Positions 13,353 through 25,511 of a DNA stretch of 64,000 bases are shown here, one piece after another. The stretch covers positions 9,514,730 to 9,578,729 of the forward strand of contig OZ014414.1 of NCBI GenBank assembly GCA_963965975.1, written 5' to 3'. Position 1 is the first letter of the stretch. Every line of letters begins with the position of its first letter. This stretch comes from Xestospongia bergquistia. Its lineage: Eukaryota; Porifera; Demospongiae; Haplosclerida; Petrosiidae. Under the pieces are notes generated by a model. It made no database searches. It saw nothing but the letters and a program-made list of their open reading frames with translations, and was not told the origin of the DNA. A program made the position numbers and the translations under genes.

Positions 13353-14331
13353 ATAGTATTCACCTCATCTGTTAGGTAGTCCATTGTAGTGAGACATATA
13401 ATAGATGACATAGACAGTGGTTGTTTCTATTGCCTGCAGTTTACATTTTCTATATAAAAAGTACATGTACATTTTAACCTTCATCTGATTGATAGAAAAG
13501 CATGATTGGATCTTGTTGAATGATTTTGCTGCATTAACAGGAGTAACCTATGTTACTGGTGATTGATTGTACAAAATACAATTTTGCACATACATTACTG
13601 TTACTGATATAGAACTATTAAGTATTGTTTTCTGTGGAGAGTATAATGAACAGTATTGTTAATTCTGATATTTCACTATCCCCACAAGTTTATAAATGGC
13701 ACTGCCTACTTTTAATGTAGTTTTCTGAATGCAATACAAATAAACATACATACATTGTTAATATACAGATGTATGTGTTAGCTACATACATCTTATCTAA
13801 TGTTTTATACCTGTACTTGAACAATTGGACACTCAGTTCTATTAAACATAACAAACAATTGATGTCATAAATGTTATTTGTTACAATATGTTTGACTAAT
13901 GATGTTGAAGTCTTTGTTATGTGAATACATAAAGGTTGGCATGTTTTGTTACATCAATAGTCTGAAGAGATTAACCACAGCTTCCATACCTAAATTTATA
14001 TTATACTTAACTTAGGGACAAATCTATGACTGATCTTGTCAAATAACAGGATTATAGGTGCATACCCTTCACAAATGTAGTCTAGAATATTGTCTGAATT
14101 ATCTAACTCATCAAACATCAAGTTAGATTTTCTTGTTACCTTGTTCAACATAATATTAATTGAGTATCACTCTTAATATCATTAATTACTAATGTATTTT
14201 CAATACAAACACACACTACTAGTCTGTGTCTTACTGTTACTGTAATTACATTTGTTACATGTCACTGTGATAAAAAGTGTCAAATAGCTGATAAAAATAT
14301 TACTGAATTGTAACCTGTTTCCATCCAGTCA

Positions 14332-14658
14332 TTAGAAAATTTGTTCTACTAGTTGTTTTGTCCTGTAGTCAATAATAAACATTTTAAAATGTGATACAAG
14401 GCCTTACCTTGCATCAAATAATTCAGTTAAATTATTGACTAGTTGAACATAATACTCATGAACATCTTGGTATCTATCAAGAACAAATGATTCATGCGTA
14501 TCTGTTTTCAATAATAAGCTCTGATATTTATTGTATTTTTCTCTTTTACTTGATAGAGTTTGAACAAGAGATTCTAACAAAAGTGTTGTTGTACCACTGC
14601 TATACCTGTACATCCTGTATAAGTTTAGTAACACCTTCAGTAAACATACTCCTGTGTG
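14332..14658 (-). pseudogene. Orphan 3' gene fragment, unknown family
   Basis: Two exons can be spliced. One is about 14408-14658 (after the acceptor gtcacacag), encoding GVCLLKVLLNLYRMYRYSSG, then a helical stretch that ends VQLVNNLTELFDA. The other is 14332-14362, adding RTKQLVEQIF and a stop. The donor (GCAAG|GTAAGG) and acceptors are good, so it looks like the C-terminus of a real helical protein. Only about 285 bp separates it from the MRPS28 start, and I see no upstream exon there. It is either a relic or has a short undetected 5' exon. Confidence 0.35.
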
Positions 14659-14887
14659 ACAGCATAAATTTGCATCAATTTGAATTTTTATAACTTTAAA
14701 ATATTATATCTGACTTTGTACATTCACAAAATGCATGTTTACTGGTTAATTACAAAAATTCTAAAAAAATAAAGTGGTTCATCAGACACTGGAGGACACC
14801 ACTATTTGGCACTAACATAGCAATTGCTGGTGATACAAGGAGGCTGTAATATTATGTATGGCTATAATTTTATTCCACGAATACAGT

Positions 14888-14900
14888 TTGCGCATGCGTC
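14888..14900. promoter_or_regulatory. NRF1-like box upstream of MRPS28
   Basis: TTGCGCATGCGTC matches the palindromic core of the animal NRF1 (nuclear respiratory factor 1) site, TGCGCATGCGC, except near the end. It lies about 45 bp before the MRPS28 start codon, in sequence otherwise poor in CpG. Confidence 0.55.
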
Positions 14901-14943
14901 GACTAGTATTGAACAAAAGGGTTAAAAATTGAAGGCTACCCTA

Positions 14944-15426
14944 ATGGCATTGTTCTGTAACTTAATGGTGAGGGCAGTAGTTCCAAGGTTGTCGAGGCAA
15001 ATGAGTACCATGTCTTCACCTTTGGATTCTAGAGTAAAAGAGAATGCTTCTGTTAATTTGGACTGTCAACTTCCTGTTCCCACAAAAAAAGAAAGGACAT
15101 TTGAAGAGCTACTTGAAAACTCACGTCTTTTAACAAGTTGTGGTGACTCTCCAGTAAATCAGAGAGTCATTGGAGAAGTGATTGCTGTTGTTGGTGATGA
15201 TCTTTACATTGATTTTGGTGGTAAATTCCATGGTGTAGTACCCAGACCAACAGTGGAACAAGATGGACAATATTATGTAAAAGGAACTCCAGTAGAAGTT
15301 ATTGTGAAAGATTTAGAAATTACAGGACATTTTTTGGGAGCTTCTCGGAACACCTCATTGCTTGAAGCTGATATATCTCTTGTTACAAAAAGAGTGAGAC
15401 CTAAGGAGGAAGACCCTCTTAATTAA
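14944..15426 (+). CDS. MRPS28: Mitochondrial ribosomal protein S28 (bS1m)
   Basis: A single-exon gene of 160 residues. The first ATG in frame is at 14944; the frame extends upstream only through a TTG. The N-terminus is basic and hydroxylated (MALFCNLMVRAVVPRLSRQM), as expected for mitochondrial import. The conserved core includes FEELLENSRLL, VIGEVIAVVGDDLYIDFGGK, FHGVVPRP, KGTPVEVIVKDLE and FLGASRNTSLLEA, the S1-like fold of MRPS28 in the mitochondrial small ribosomal subunit. Length is close to animal orthologues. Stop is TAA at 15424-15426. It converges with DUOX, with 299 bp between stops. Confidence 0.9.
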   Translation: MALFCNLMVRAVVPRLSRQMSTMSSPLDSRVKENASVNLDCQLPVPTKKERTFEELLENSRLLTSCGDSPVNQRVIGEVIAVVGDDLYIDFGGKFHGVVPRPTVEQDGQYYVKGTPVEVIVKDLEITGHFLGASRNTSLLEADISLVTKRVRPKEEDPLN

Positions 15427-15725
15427 TTAAAATGGTATAGCTGTCCTTTGTTTGACCATCGTTTGTAGGCACTACATTTCCAATATCACTATGTACATGG
15501 TCTCATTCCCAGAATTGGAATGAGACTACTAACTTGTGTTCATATTATTTATTGAATTTTATATGATTCTAAAAATTTTTTTACTAAAATTCTCAAAAAA
15601 AGTAAAATTTACATGATCAAAAGAAAGTTATCAAAACACTACATAATCAAGCAACACTAAAAACTACTTAAAAAGAAAAACAACTTCCTTATAAGGAAAT
15701 TAAAACTGCTTAAAATTAAAACTGC

Positions 15726-18700
15726 TTAAAAGTTCTCAAAGTGGTGAATGAAGGCAGGACCTTCATAACGATTACTTGCAGCACATGCCTCCTCAACACC
15801 ATTAGTCATTCCAGGAGGACCACAGGAGAAGACCCCAATCTTAGGTAAAAGGCTGTGCTCAACAGCAAGACTATCAAAGAAAGTATTAAAATCTGGGCGA
15901 CCAAAATGAGTCACAGCTCGCATACCAGTAAAGAGGGATCGGCCAGAGAGACGTTGGAAGTGGCGTTCAGCAATATATAACATAGCTGTACGGAGATCAA
16001 ACTTGTCGTAGAATTGAGTGACAAAAATATGTACTTCGACTAGTTGCTTAGTATCTGCTTCCTCAACTTCTTTAATGATATCAGCCATCCATTCAAATTG
16101 AGATTGGGTACGTGTAACCCAGATGAAATAAACTTTTTTGCATTGTACTCTAGCACCGATATTAAATCGATGGACTAACTCTTTCAAAATGGAGGCAAAT
16201 GGTGTTACACCAATCCCACCACCTACAAGTACAGCTGCCTCAAATCGATACCAATCTTGATGACCCTCACCAAATGGACCGTCAACATACAATTTTGGAT
16301 AAGGCATTCCAGCACTTTTCTTTTGAGAAAAGATCTCACGGAAATTATGAGTCCAGGGACCAACAGCACGGATATGAAGACTCAGGTTTTCCTCATTAGG
16401 AGCAGAGCTTAGAGTAAAGGGATGGTACTCTCCAGGATTTTGACCAAGAGAGGCAATACGTACCCACTGACCAGCTACATAATCAAAACTCGGAGGGCGT
16501 TTAAAGTAAATACCGATAACTTGTGAAGGCAGAATATCAGCTCTTACCACGCTGACCTCAGCCTTGCTACGTCCCAAACTGATGAGTCGATCAAGGACAA
16601 ACACGATACCAGGTCCGAGGAAGAAGTTACCAAAGAGTGGATCTTGTACAAGACGACCAGATCCATGCAAGAACATTAGAATGTAGAAGACAATGTACAA
16701 ATGATGGGTAAACCAGAAGGCTTGGAAAGCATATCTACGAGCATATTGGACAGCAAAGACAAAAATGACAACAGTAACTAGACTCAAAATGAAAGCGCTA
16801 AACCCAGTCATGGTCAAGAACAGCCAATATGAGAATTTTGGCAAGAAATGGCTTCGAAAGTACACTTCACGGAAGATACAAGTCAAGTCATTGGATGTTT
16901 GAGTTGCGATGTGATAAAAGTTAATACCGTGTCCTATACCGTGCATGACTGTAAAAGCCAATGCAGTCAAGGCTACAATTTTATGGAAACTGATGTGGGA
17001 ATCAAATGGAATATAATAATTGAAGATAGTCTCACGTAAATAGGTGAAGAAATTACGAGCCATTGTAATTAGCAGAACAGAATACGTGAACATCATAGAT
17101 GAGGCTGCACCACGAGTTACTGTGACACCATATCCAGCAATACGTCGGAGTCCAGCTTGCTCCCTCTCTATAGAATAGTAATACGCTCTTTCAATAAAGA
17201 TACAAAAAACAATGAGGAAAAACATTGTCAAATAGAAGATGTGAAGTTTGTAGTTTTCAATCCAACGAAGGAAGACGGCAATCTTACGACCAATGGGAGT
17301 GGAATAAAATGCTTTTCTCCTGGTAGTCTGAACGGTTACTTGGCTATCTTCAAAACCACGATCAGCACGAGGGTCTTGTTTTGTGGTACGACCATAAGCT
17401 CGTACAACAGTACGTCGAGCTCGAGCGGTAGCAGTCTCACGAGATCGATACCTCGAAGGCACAGCACCTGACTCTTCTTCTTTAGAAACGGGAGCAGCTT
17501 CCAATGAGGGTCCTTCAACACCTTGAACATTGAGTTTGGCATTGCTCAGTTCTTCCTTGTGATCTCGCATCAAGACTCTGAAATCCTCAACAGTCAAGAA
17601 TTGTTTGTTCTCAAAACCAGCTGCAGTAAACATGGAGCTCACTAACTGGTCCATCTGTTCACCAGTAACAGAAGCATTGACCATTTCCATCATACTTTTT
17701 AACATTCTTTTAAAGGACTCGCGTTCCAATTGACCTGTTCCAGACACATCGTACATTCGGAACATAAGATCTAGTTTCTCATCTGGGGAGCCTTTGGAGA
17801 AGATAACAGTCATATCAGCAAATTCACGGAACGAGATAAACCCATTTTGATCAGAATCACACAGTTGGAACATTTGCTCAACAAAAAGCGATTCTTTTTT
17901 CATTGAAAGTGCTTCTGCAAATTCATCTTGAGTGAGTTCACAATCTAAAACATTTTGTCGTGTATCATATCTCTGATTTCCGCCAACCTCAGCAAACACA
18001 GATTTGAAAAAATTTTCCAAAAGAACTTGACGTGCTTTTTTGGTAAATGTATTTCTTATAATGTCCTTCTTTCTTAACTGCTCATTAACAACATTAATTT
18101 CGACACTTTGTAAGTGTTCTGTTATCTTGGTGATAAACACTTCACGGTCGTGGATGGTCTTTGCTCGGATGAGAACATCATATTCATTTAAGATCTTCAA
18201 AGAAAAGTATTGTTCACTGTCAACGGCAACCTGGATAGTGACAGAGGTGTGGTTTCGTAAATCAATTGTACGTAACAGTTCCTCGACGTAAAATAATTTT
18301 ATTTGTTTGCCAGGACCAAGTTTAAAACTCACGTATCGTGTTGTCTCGTTTAGACCAGCCTTCTCCTCCCACGCAATTAAGACCTGGTCATCATTATCAG
18401 TTAAATCATCACCGTCAATCTTCTTGACACGAGTCTGACGACCGGCACCGAGGATCTTGGCACGTTGACGCTTGTTAACAGCTGCAATGAGTAACATTAT
18501 AAATATAACCAAGAACACATAGATAAAGACCAGTGCCCATATCAATGGGACCTGCCATATACTGCTGTCATAATAATCAAAGTTCTTAACTAGAGTACAG
18601 TCGTCCATTACAAGTTCAGTAAGTTGAAAAGGTTGAGGACAAAACATGCTTTCATTGCTGACCATAAATGGGTTGGGTTGTAAATTAGTATCATTAACAT

Positions 18701-21554
18701 CACTAGTTGTAATAGCAATGAGGATCTCTCTAATGTCGATACTTTCGATCATATTAAATTCTTCTTCAGTAAAAAGTCTATAAATTGAATATAGACATGA
18801 ATGGATGCATAGATCATTCAATGGATACATAGATCATTCAATGGATGCATAATCAATAGTATTAATGGATGCATAACCAGTGCAATGGATGTACAAGTTT
18901 AATGTACAAACACTTTGGTTTACTTACCCATTGTTCTCATAATTTTCATACCAAAACCTGTCGCCATGACGAATACGCATGAATTGATCAAACAGAACTT
19001 CAGTAAAGAGTGTACCAGGTCCTCCTTCAGTAGTTGTTTCAGCTAAACCACACGCCCAGATATCACACCTAATTTAAAAAATCACCATAACAACAAATCA
19101 CTTAGGTTACCATAACAACTGTTAAAATGGCAAACAGAAATAAACGTTTCCACTGTGTACACTTACTGTGTAATGTTGTTGTTGTAAACATCTCGTAATC
19201 GTTCAATATTTTCAGTAATAGCGACATCCACACCGTAATTCTCATTGAGGTCCTCAAAACTATACACAGGAGGGAGACCATATGCAATACGGGCCGAGTT
19301 AAAATCAGGTAAGCCATGGTCACGTGCACGTTGAAGATTTTGAGCCATAAGATCTCGTCGAGTGAAATCTAGGGCTCCAAAAACAAAGCCCCTTAGATCA
19401 GGAGTAATTATAAAATCTTCTCTCTCGGCTCTTTGAGAAGCCATACCAAGATAGAAGGAGTCAACGTTAGTTTCACTAATAGTGACCTGAGGATTCCAGA
19501 ACTGATTACATGTACGAGGTGCAAAATATTGGGAACCAAGGTCACCAGGCTGATATCCATTTCTTCCAATATTAGTGTAAGTTGAATTACCACAGATTAA
19601 TTGATAGATCTCTGTACCAATATATTTTTGCTGACAAAATTCATCATAAATAGAATTAAAGGTAGGGAATCTTGCACTGTCATTTGTGAGAGATCTGAGG
19701 TAACGGTTTGTGTATTGTGCAGCATCGGGAGACAATGTAGATCCAAACTGACAGCTTGCACCATCTGGATCACCACTAGAAAGATAAAAATACATTTTAA
19801 ATTTGAGGTATGCGTTAGTTATAGAAGTATCTACTAGAGGATGGCATGCACACATAGGATTAATACATACTAGAGATAAGGCCACATATGCTTGATGCTT
19901 ACCCTCCCAATCTCCTCCAGATACCAGGTGTCACCATAGTATGTCCGAATCTCATAGCAGCTGATTGAAAAATGTGAGCAATTTGTGGATTAATAGCAGG
20001 GTTATACCCACTACGACCAAAATATAGAGAATAACCTCTTGTCTCTTTATAAGGGAAAGCACTAGCATTGCCATTAAACTTGCTAGACAAGAACAGAGGT
20101 AGCCATTCTTTGTAGACAACTTTCTGATGTGTAGCAATAGTAAATTGACGGGCACGATTGAATAGCCATTCATCCATCCCCCATTCTTCATCAAAATGGA
20201 AGCTTGCATTGTTACGATTGTTATAATAGAAACGATAGAGTCGTCGTGCCCACCAGTTATGAACTCTGAACCACAGTATACCCATTGTGAGAAGAAATGG
20301 GTTTTCGTTACCACGGGGATTACCAATAGCTGTTAAGTGGAAAAAAATAATGCTATTATGAGAAGTCATGTGATTAGTATTATAAAGCTACTAATTAGCT
20401 GTGTAACTAAATGTTTGTATAACATAGGATCATGTGACTGTATTAAACTAATCATGTGACTAATTATGGTTAGGAAGACATTGTTGAAACCAAAAATGGA
20501 TATGCATCCATGCTAAGATAATGTTACTAAAAATAGCACATTCTATTTTTAGAACTCACTCCAAAATCTGTTTACAGGATATAGTGTGTTATTGAAAGGA
20601 GGAGGAGGGTTAGCAAAGGGTAGACCAAGTTGATCATTTGATTGTGGGAACTGGTCTGCAATATCCAAGTTATTATTATTAGCTGCAAGTTCACCACGTA
20701 CAAAGGCTCGAATAGCATCAGTCCAAGCTTTGAATGGTCCATACATCAATCCCCCATCAAACCATGGTGTAATTTCATTCAATTGCATACGAGGATTATT
20801 AGGGGCATAACCAGTGTTGAAATCATAACGGTTTCGTAAGAAAGGAATGAATCTTTCACTACGACAGTCGGGATCGTAAAGTGGATGGCATTTTGGGACT
20901 TTGATAAACTCGTATTCAGGAGTGCAACCTGCTCTCTGAGCATCTAGAACCTCCTCGACAACTTGTTGACCTGAGAAAGAAAAAAATAGCATCAATAGAC
21001 TTATTTTATTTACACTACATGTAAATAAAATAAAAATTTGCTAATAAAAAAATTAAGATAATGGATATCATACCAAAATAAATAAAAAATCCTGTTCGTA
21101 GATCAGAGCCTTGTCCTGTGAGGCCATTCTGTGAGAGGTTAGCAATGATGAGAACATTGGGACGATCTCTACCAGCAAACTCATAGACGCCATCGGGATA
21201 AGCTATAGGTGTCTTTCTTTCCATTGGCATATCAGCCCCACCCCATTCTGGATGGGCAGGGTTATTGTACCATCCGTCATAGCTTTCCCATTCATAATCT
21301 GAAAATAGAAAAAATGGACTAATAATGAACGTACAATTTATGCATAGTGTTGTTTGTTATGGATCTATAACAACTTACAATGGATGCATGAGATAATTAA
21401 ATGGATGTATGATTTAGTGAAATCAATGCAAAATAAATGACTCACGTCCTTCCGTTTCAAACATATCGTTTAATTGACTGATAGCAGGATCGTTTAGTAC
21501 TGCCACAGAGAGGCCTAGCAGACATGCTAGCACCACAGCTACAAGACTTCTCAT
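15726..21554 (-). CDS. DUOX: Dual oxidase (peroxidase-like domain, EF-hands, NADPH oxidase)
   Basis: Seven exons: 21446-21554, 21074-21298, 20560-20970, 19903-20329, 19167-19775, 18928-19068 and 15726-18777, giving 1657 residues. It opens with a signal peptide (MRSLVAVVLACLLGLSVAVL). A heme-peroxidase homology domain of about 600 residues follows, with FGQQVVEEVLDAQ, a retained RFGHTMVTPGIWRR and QRARDHGLPDFNSAR. Then come a membrane segment (LIWALVFIYVFLVIFIMLLI), two EF-hands near 946 (DSDQNGFISFREF) and 982 (DVSGTGQLERESF), and the six-helix ferric reductase core with heme-ligand histidines (HGIGHGINFYH; FTHHLYIVF). The C-terminal part has the FAD motif HPFTLSSAP, the NADPH motif GGGIGVTPF, FSCGPPGM and the terminal FENF. 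The family makes hydrogen peroxide at the cell surface under calcium control. The last exon is unusually long (over 3 kb) and codes everything after the peroxidase domain. Its start is 392 bp from that of DUOXA. Confidence 0.97.
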
Positions 21555-21946
21555 GTTTTTTCTCCTTTCCTGTTGCAGTAGTCTCTGCGCTCTGGAGAAA
21601 AGAAGAAAATGGCAGCTCTGGCTAAGAGACGAAACTAAATATTGCTAAGTTGCAGGAAGCAGCCACATAATAGCGGAACCGACAGTAAAAACAGTTAGCA
21701 GGGTCGTTGATACATAGTTAATGCAGAGATCACATCGTGTTAGTATTATTCATGGTATCGATTTGATTTAATATTAACGCTAGATCACTCGAAAAGGGAG
21801 CAACCCTGCAAAGACAGAGTCGCCTGTTTTGGTAATATTAAATAAACAACTCAGCCCTGACAAAGTAATTTTAGAATTAGTGCATTTCAGCCCTTAGGAA
21901 GAGGGAGAGATCATAAAGAAGGAAGAAATACACTCAGTGAGAAAAG
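21555..21946. promoter_or_regulatory. Shared divergent promoter region of DUOX and DUOXA
   Basis: 392 bp separate the two start codons. No open frame is present. The region must hold both 5' untranslated regions and the promoters. I see no classical TATA box at a convincing distance. Confidence 0.6.
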
Positions 21947-23551
21947 ATGGGTAATTCTTTTCGCATGCAGCCAGCCCCCACTCTTTATGGAGAGAATAAG
22001 ACACCAGTTACTGAAGATGTCTTAGAAGTTGGTCTATTGGTAGCATTTGGTTTGATTGCTTTCTCCTTTTTACTCATTATACCTGGAATACGAGGTATGG
22101 AGGTAAGACAACTTGTAGTCCCATACCAATAATTTCATGCTCTCATTCCAGCGCCTTTATGCAACAATTCGAGTGTTTGTAACACTATTTATTGGTGCTG
22201 TGCTATTAGTCAGTAACTTTGGTTATGGGTGGTATACGGACACTGTTAGGGTTCAAACTCAGTACAAAGCATTTACTACTGAAGAGATCAGAGCTGACGT
22301 TGGCCTTCATATCGGACTGAGAGGTGTGAACATCACACTTAAAGGTTTGTCGAATGGATAGATACTTGAGTGGTTAATGGATGCACAAGAGGATTGATGG
22401 ATAAATGGACATTCATTTTTGTATCTTTCAAACACAGGTGAAGCTCTTGATCCTAATGGTGATTTAGCTGGTGAAACAATTAATTATAACGAGCGATTTT
22501 GGTGGGCAGATCCATGGTTTCAAGGGCGTATTGGTTTCGGTCGTTTTGCAGGTCGATTTAACCAAGAGTTTCGAGCTGCTCAGTTTCGTGGGATGCCTTA
22601 TCCAATATTATGGGTAGCTGAATACTTCACTTTGGATGGAGAACAAATTCGTTGGGCACGTAAATTCCGTCAGGCTGGTTGGTATACTCATCAATTCCTG
22701 TGGTAATGTTCTTGTATATAAATATGATACATATAATGGACATTTAAAATGCATATAGATGCACGATTAGATAGAATGGATGTTTAGTTTGACAAATGGA
22801 TCCATCATATAATACCAAAGATGTTATATAACAATGTTGCATTATTTTCACTTTCAATATAGGCTAGCATTTGCTATCTATCTCCTTGATATCGCAGTCT
22901 TTATATTCAACATACGTTATGGAGCACAACTAATGATGTTACTGGGTGTTCTTATGATAATGGCATGTGGTGCATTTGGACTGATTATATTGAATCAACC
23001 CCATATAAGGTTGCCGTGGTCAGCAGCTGACTGTAGACCAGATCCTCCTAATGAGTGGTGTGCTATTGCTATGGTACCTTCCTTTGGTTGGTCATTTTAT
23101 CTTGTTCTATTTACTGGATTAGCTGTGTTCTTTACTGGTGGAATCTTATATATACTAGATTTCTTTTTCCCACGCTATACTGCACCTCTATTTCATCATA
23201 ACATTATTGAGGAAGATGAGGAGTTCCTTGAGGTAAATTATAAAATGGGAATAGTGTTTTTATTTTTTTGTTAGGAGGATACTGGTGGACTTGAGGACAC
23301 TGAATATACTATTGAACCAACTCGTCGTGGTTATCGTGGACGAACTGCTCGTGGTGGACGAACCACTCGTAATCGAGGACTTACCAAGTTAGCCACACCC
23401 ACTTGATTAATTTATTAACCCTTCTTGTAGATATCGACAGACTCAACGACGTTCTCGTGGAACTGTTCAACAAGGACGTGGGTCCCAACGTCTTAAGGAC
23501 GAAATCCCTCTGGAGGAAGTTCATGTTGAGAAGAACCTCGATGCAGATTGA
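21947..23551 (+). CDS. DUOXA: Dual oxidase maturation factor
   Basis: Six exons: 21947-22102, 22152-22344, 22438-22702, 22863-23232, 23275-23387 and 23431-23551, giving 405 residues. Five hydrophobic segments are visible: LLVAFGLIAFSFLLIIPGI; IRVFVTLFIGAVLLVSNFGY; FAIYLLDIAVFIF; LMMLLGVLMIMACGAFGLII; FYLVLFTGLAVFFTGGILYI. Between segments 2 and 3 is the large loop typical of the family (GLRGVNITLKGEAL; RFWWADPWFQGRIGFGRFAG; LDGEQIRWARKFRQAGWYTH). DUOXA forms a complex with DUOX and is needed for its exit from the endoplasmic reticulum. The tail is Arg/Gly-rich (RGYRGRTARGGRTTRNRG) and less conserved. Its head-to-head place beside DUOX supports the assignment. Confidence 0.93.
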
Positions 23552-23889
23552 TCAATTTTTAAATATTTTCAGGACCCAAAGTTGTCTTTTTGTAGTGTTC
23601 AGGCCCTCTTTTAATGATATTGTAATGTTCTTTTGAGTTTCAGGAACTTTTAATTAGAATTTTTATTAATTATATATTATTATTATCATAGTTCAACTAG
23701 TCCAATAAAAAATGAGAAAAGGGGAACTATCTACAAAAAGTTAAATTAATAACTAATAATTAACTAATTATTATTAGGGGAGACAATTTAATAACAATGT
23801 TGGGATGAGATTTTAATGTTTTTGCACAAGAGAGAGAGAGAGAGAGAGAAGGTTGTGATAAATTTCAAAATTTCAAAATTACAAGCAAA
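23552..23889. other. Convergent 3' region between DUOXA and HECA
   Basis: 338 bp of AT-rich sequence. It has an AATAAA-type signal near 23705 (CAATAAAAAAT) and a GA repeat at 23829-23850. No open frame. Confidence 0.5.
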
Positions 23890-25197
23890 TTATTGAGATT
23901 CGACAGAGCATTTAGCAATGCGATATCGAGTCATAGGCTTGAGAAAATGAAAATCACGAGATGAACAGTGAGGACAATCAAAGAGTGAAGAGAGTTGAGT
24001 GAACGATAAAGAAAGGTTAGAGTGATCCACCAAGGGCTTGTGACAATTATTACATTGAACACTACTGGAACAACAAGGTGTGGCAGCAAACAGATCAAAA
24101 CTATACATTGTACCAATTTGATGAAAAGTACCATTCCAATGTTGATGACAATTTTTACATGTAACTTTGTTCAATCCTACCATACAGCGGAGACAAACAG
24201 CCGATATATATTGTGGGTCATCTCCCTTTCCTTCGACTTCTAGAGAATTATCACGAGGAGGTTTAGGAGAAAGATAAAAGGTTCCGTTGATGAGTGGGTA
24301 ACGATCATACACAGACAATTGATCTTCACAAAGAACACATGATATTGTGTTTGTGTGATGAAAAGCGAGACTACTTAACACAAATGAACGAGTGTCATCA
24401 CCAGCTGCATAACCATCATCTTCCATTTTGATGTGGTAACCATTGACTAAATGTCGAGGAAGAAGCCGATCAAAAATGGAGTAGTCTGTACGATGAGCAA
24501 ATGGTTGCAAATAATTAACGCCATTATCACTTGAGAAGGAGTCACTATTCCGCTGACTATGGCTTCTAGATCGTGTGGGTAGTGGTGTGATGGAGAGAGG
24601 TGATTTCTCTGATAAACTTGTTGATTTTTTACGCTTCTTTTTCGATTTGTCATTGCTAGAGGTGGCAATCATGACAGCAGTGGAAGATGACGTGGGTGTG
24701 GCGTCAGGGAGGACGTGGTTAAGGTCTTTCCGGAGTGTTCCCTTGCCACAGCGACAGGTACAGAATCGGAAGATTAAATCATAACCTTTTTTAGTCCAAA
24801 GATTTTGTTTACGTTGTTTCTCAGACCAATTTCTAGCACGACTCATTCCGCGAAGACAACTGAGTATTTGTTCTTCAAAGGAATCAAAACATTCAGAATG
24901 CATGAACATTGAACATGGACATTTTTCATTGCTACATACCATTCTAACAACCTCTTGGTCACAAGTAGGCATACCCTCAATTGGACCGAGAACACACCCA
25001 CGTGGATTACAGCAGGTCAATGATGTAGTGCTACTTTCTAAACGAAGACCGGAAATATCGCCATCCAAGTCAAGGGGGTCGGACTCTTCTTCAGGAAGTG
25101 TGTGGCTCCGTGGAGAAGGAAGACTGTGAGGTAAACCGGAATCTGAAGAAGTAGAGCCTGTTCTTCTTCTAGAAGGTTTTTCTCTAGTGGTGGGCAT
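23890..25197 (-). CDS. HECA: Headcase protein
   Basis: A single-exon gene of 435 residues, ATG at 25197 (the frame upstream lacks another ATG), stop at 23890-23892. Residues about 60-165 carry the Cys-rich headcase domain, with CCNPRGCVLGPIEGMP, CSNEKCPCSMFMHSECFDSF and the signature RNWSEKQRKQNLWTKKGYDL followed by CTCRCGKGTLRKDLNHV. A Ser/Lys-rich linker leads to the second conserved half (FDRLLPRHLVNGYHIKMEDD; CVLCEDQLSVYDRYPLINGT), which has many CxxC pairs near the end. Headcase proteins restrain proliferation and differentiation in flies and bind the protein Unkempt; the role in a sponge is inferred. Start codon is 314 bp from that of CCT8. Confidence 0.93.
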   Translation of the reverse strand: MPTTREKPSRRRTGSTSSDSGLPHSLPSPRSHTLPEEESDPLDLDGDISGLRLESSTTSLTCCNPRGCVLGPIEGMPTCDQEVVRMVCSNEKCPCSMFMHSECFDSFEEQILSCLRGMSRARNWSEKQRKQNLWTKKGYDLIFRFCTCRCGKGTLRKDLNHVLPDATPTSSSTAVMIATSSNDKSKKKRKKSTSLSEKSPLSITPLPTRSRSHSQRNSDSFSSDNGVNYLQPFAHRTDYSIFDRLLPRHLVNGYHIKMEDDGYAAGDDTRSFVLSSLAFHHTNTISCVLCEDQLSVYDRYPLINGTFYLSPKPPRDNSLEVEGKGDDPQYISAVCLRCMVGLNKVTCKNCHQHWNGTFHQIGTMYSFDLFAATPCCSSSVQCNNCHKPLVDHSNLSLSFTQLSSLFDCPHCSSRDFHFLKPMTRYRIAKCSVESQ

Positions 25198-25511
25198 GAT
25201 CAAGAGATAAGGAAAAAAAGATAGAGCTCGGGAGGTGGTGGGTGGGGAGGTGAGACCGGAAATGTACGCGAATCGAAACGGTACGTGTTGAGTTTTGCAA
25301 GTTGTGCAGCTACCTCCTCTATAAATGGAGTCACTGTATCAGTCGGCCGAGGTGTAGAATCACAATGCATTCAATGATACACTGTTACAGCTTGCCGACC
25401 TTGAAGGCCCTGCAACTCTCCATTTTGAACACTTACAAGTTCATACCCGGGGTTGTCGTTTCGTATACTTATCCGTATATTAGGTAAGCACGTGGAAAAG
25501 AAGGGCAGAAG
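25198..25511. promoter_or_regulatory. Divergent promoter region HECA/CCT8
   Basis: 314 bp between the start codons, more GC-rich than neighbouring introns and with several CpG (for example 25266-25283). An open frame at 25302-25487 here looks like chance. Confidence 0.45.

Larger units (their letters stand above)
10969..14331. other. Long stretch without a confident gene
   Basis: Apart from the dispersed repeat fragments and the palindrome at 13305-13352 this is AT-rich sequence. Two short minus-strand open frames look coding-like: about 13137-13290 (includes MDVITTKALTNDIVPSKDQC) and about 13996-14152 (includes RKSNLMFDELDNSDNILDYI). Both end in stops, and neither joins clearly to other exons. 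They may be relics of the same gene as the 14332-14658 fragment. Confidence 0.4.

Noticed and set aside
16199-18291. Several plus-strand frames of 60-104 residues
   Set aside because: Antisense shadows of the 3-kb DUOX coding exon.
25302-25487. 61-residue plus-strand frame upstream of CCT8
   Set aside because: It lies in the HECA/CCT8 promoter, has no family signature and no Kozak-like support, and the CCT8 start at 25512 is clear.
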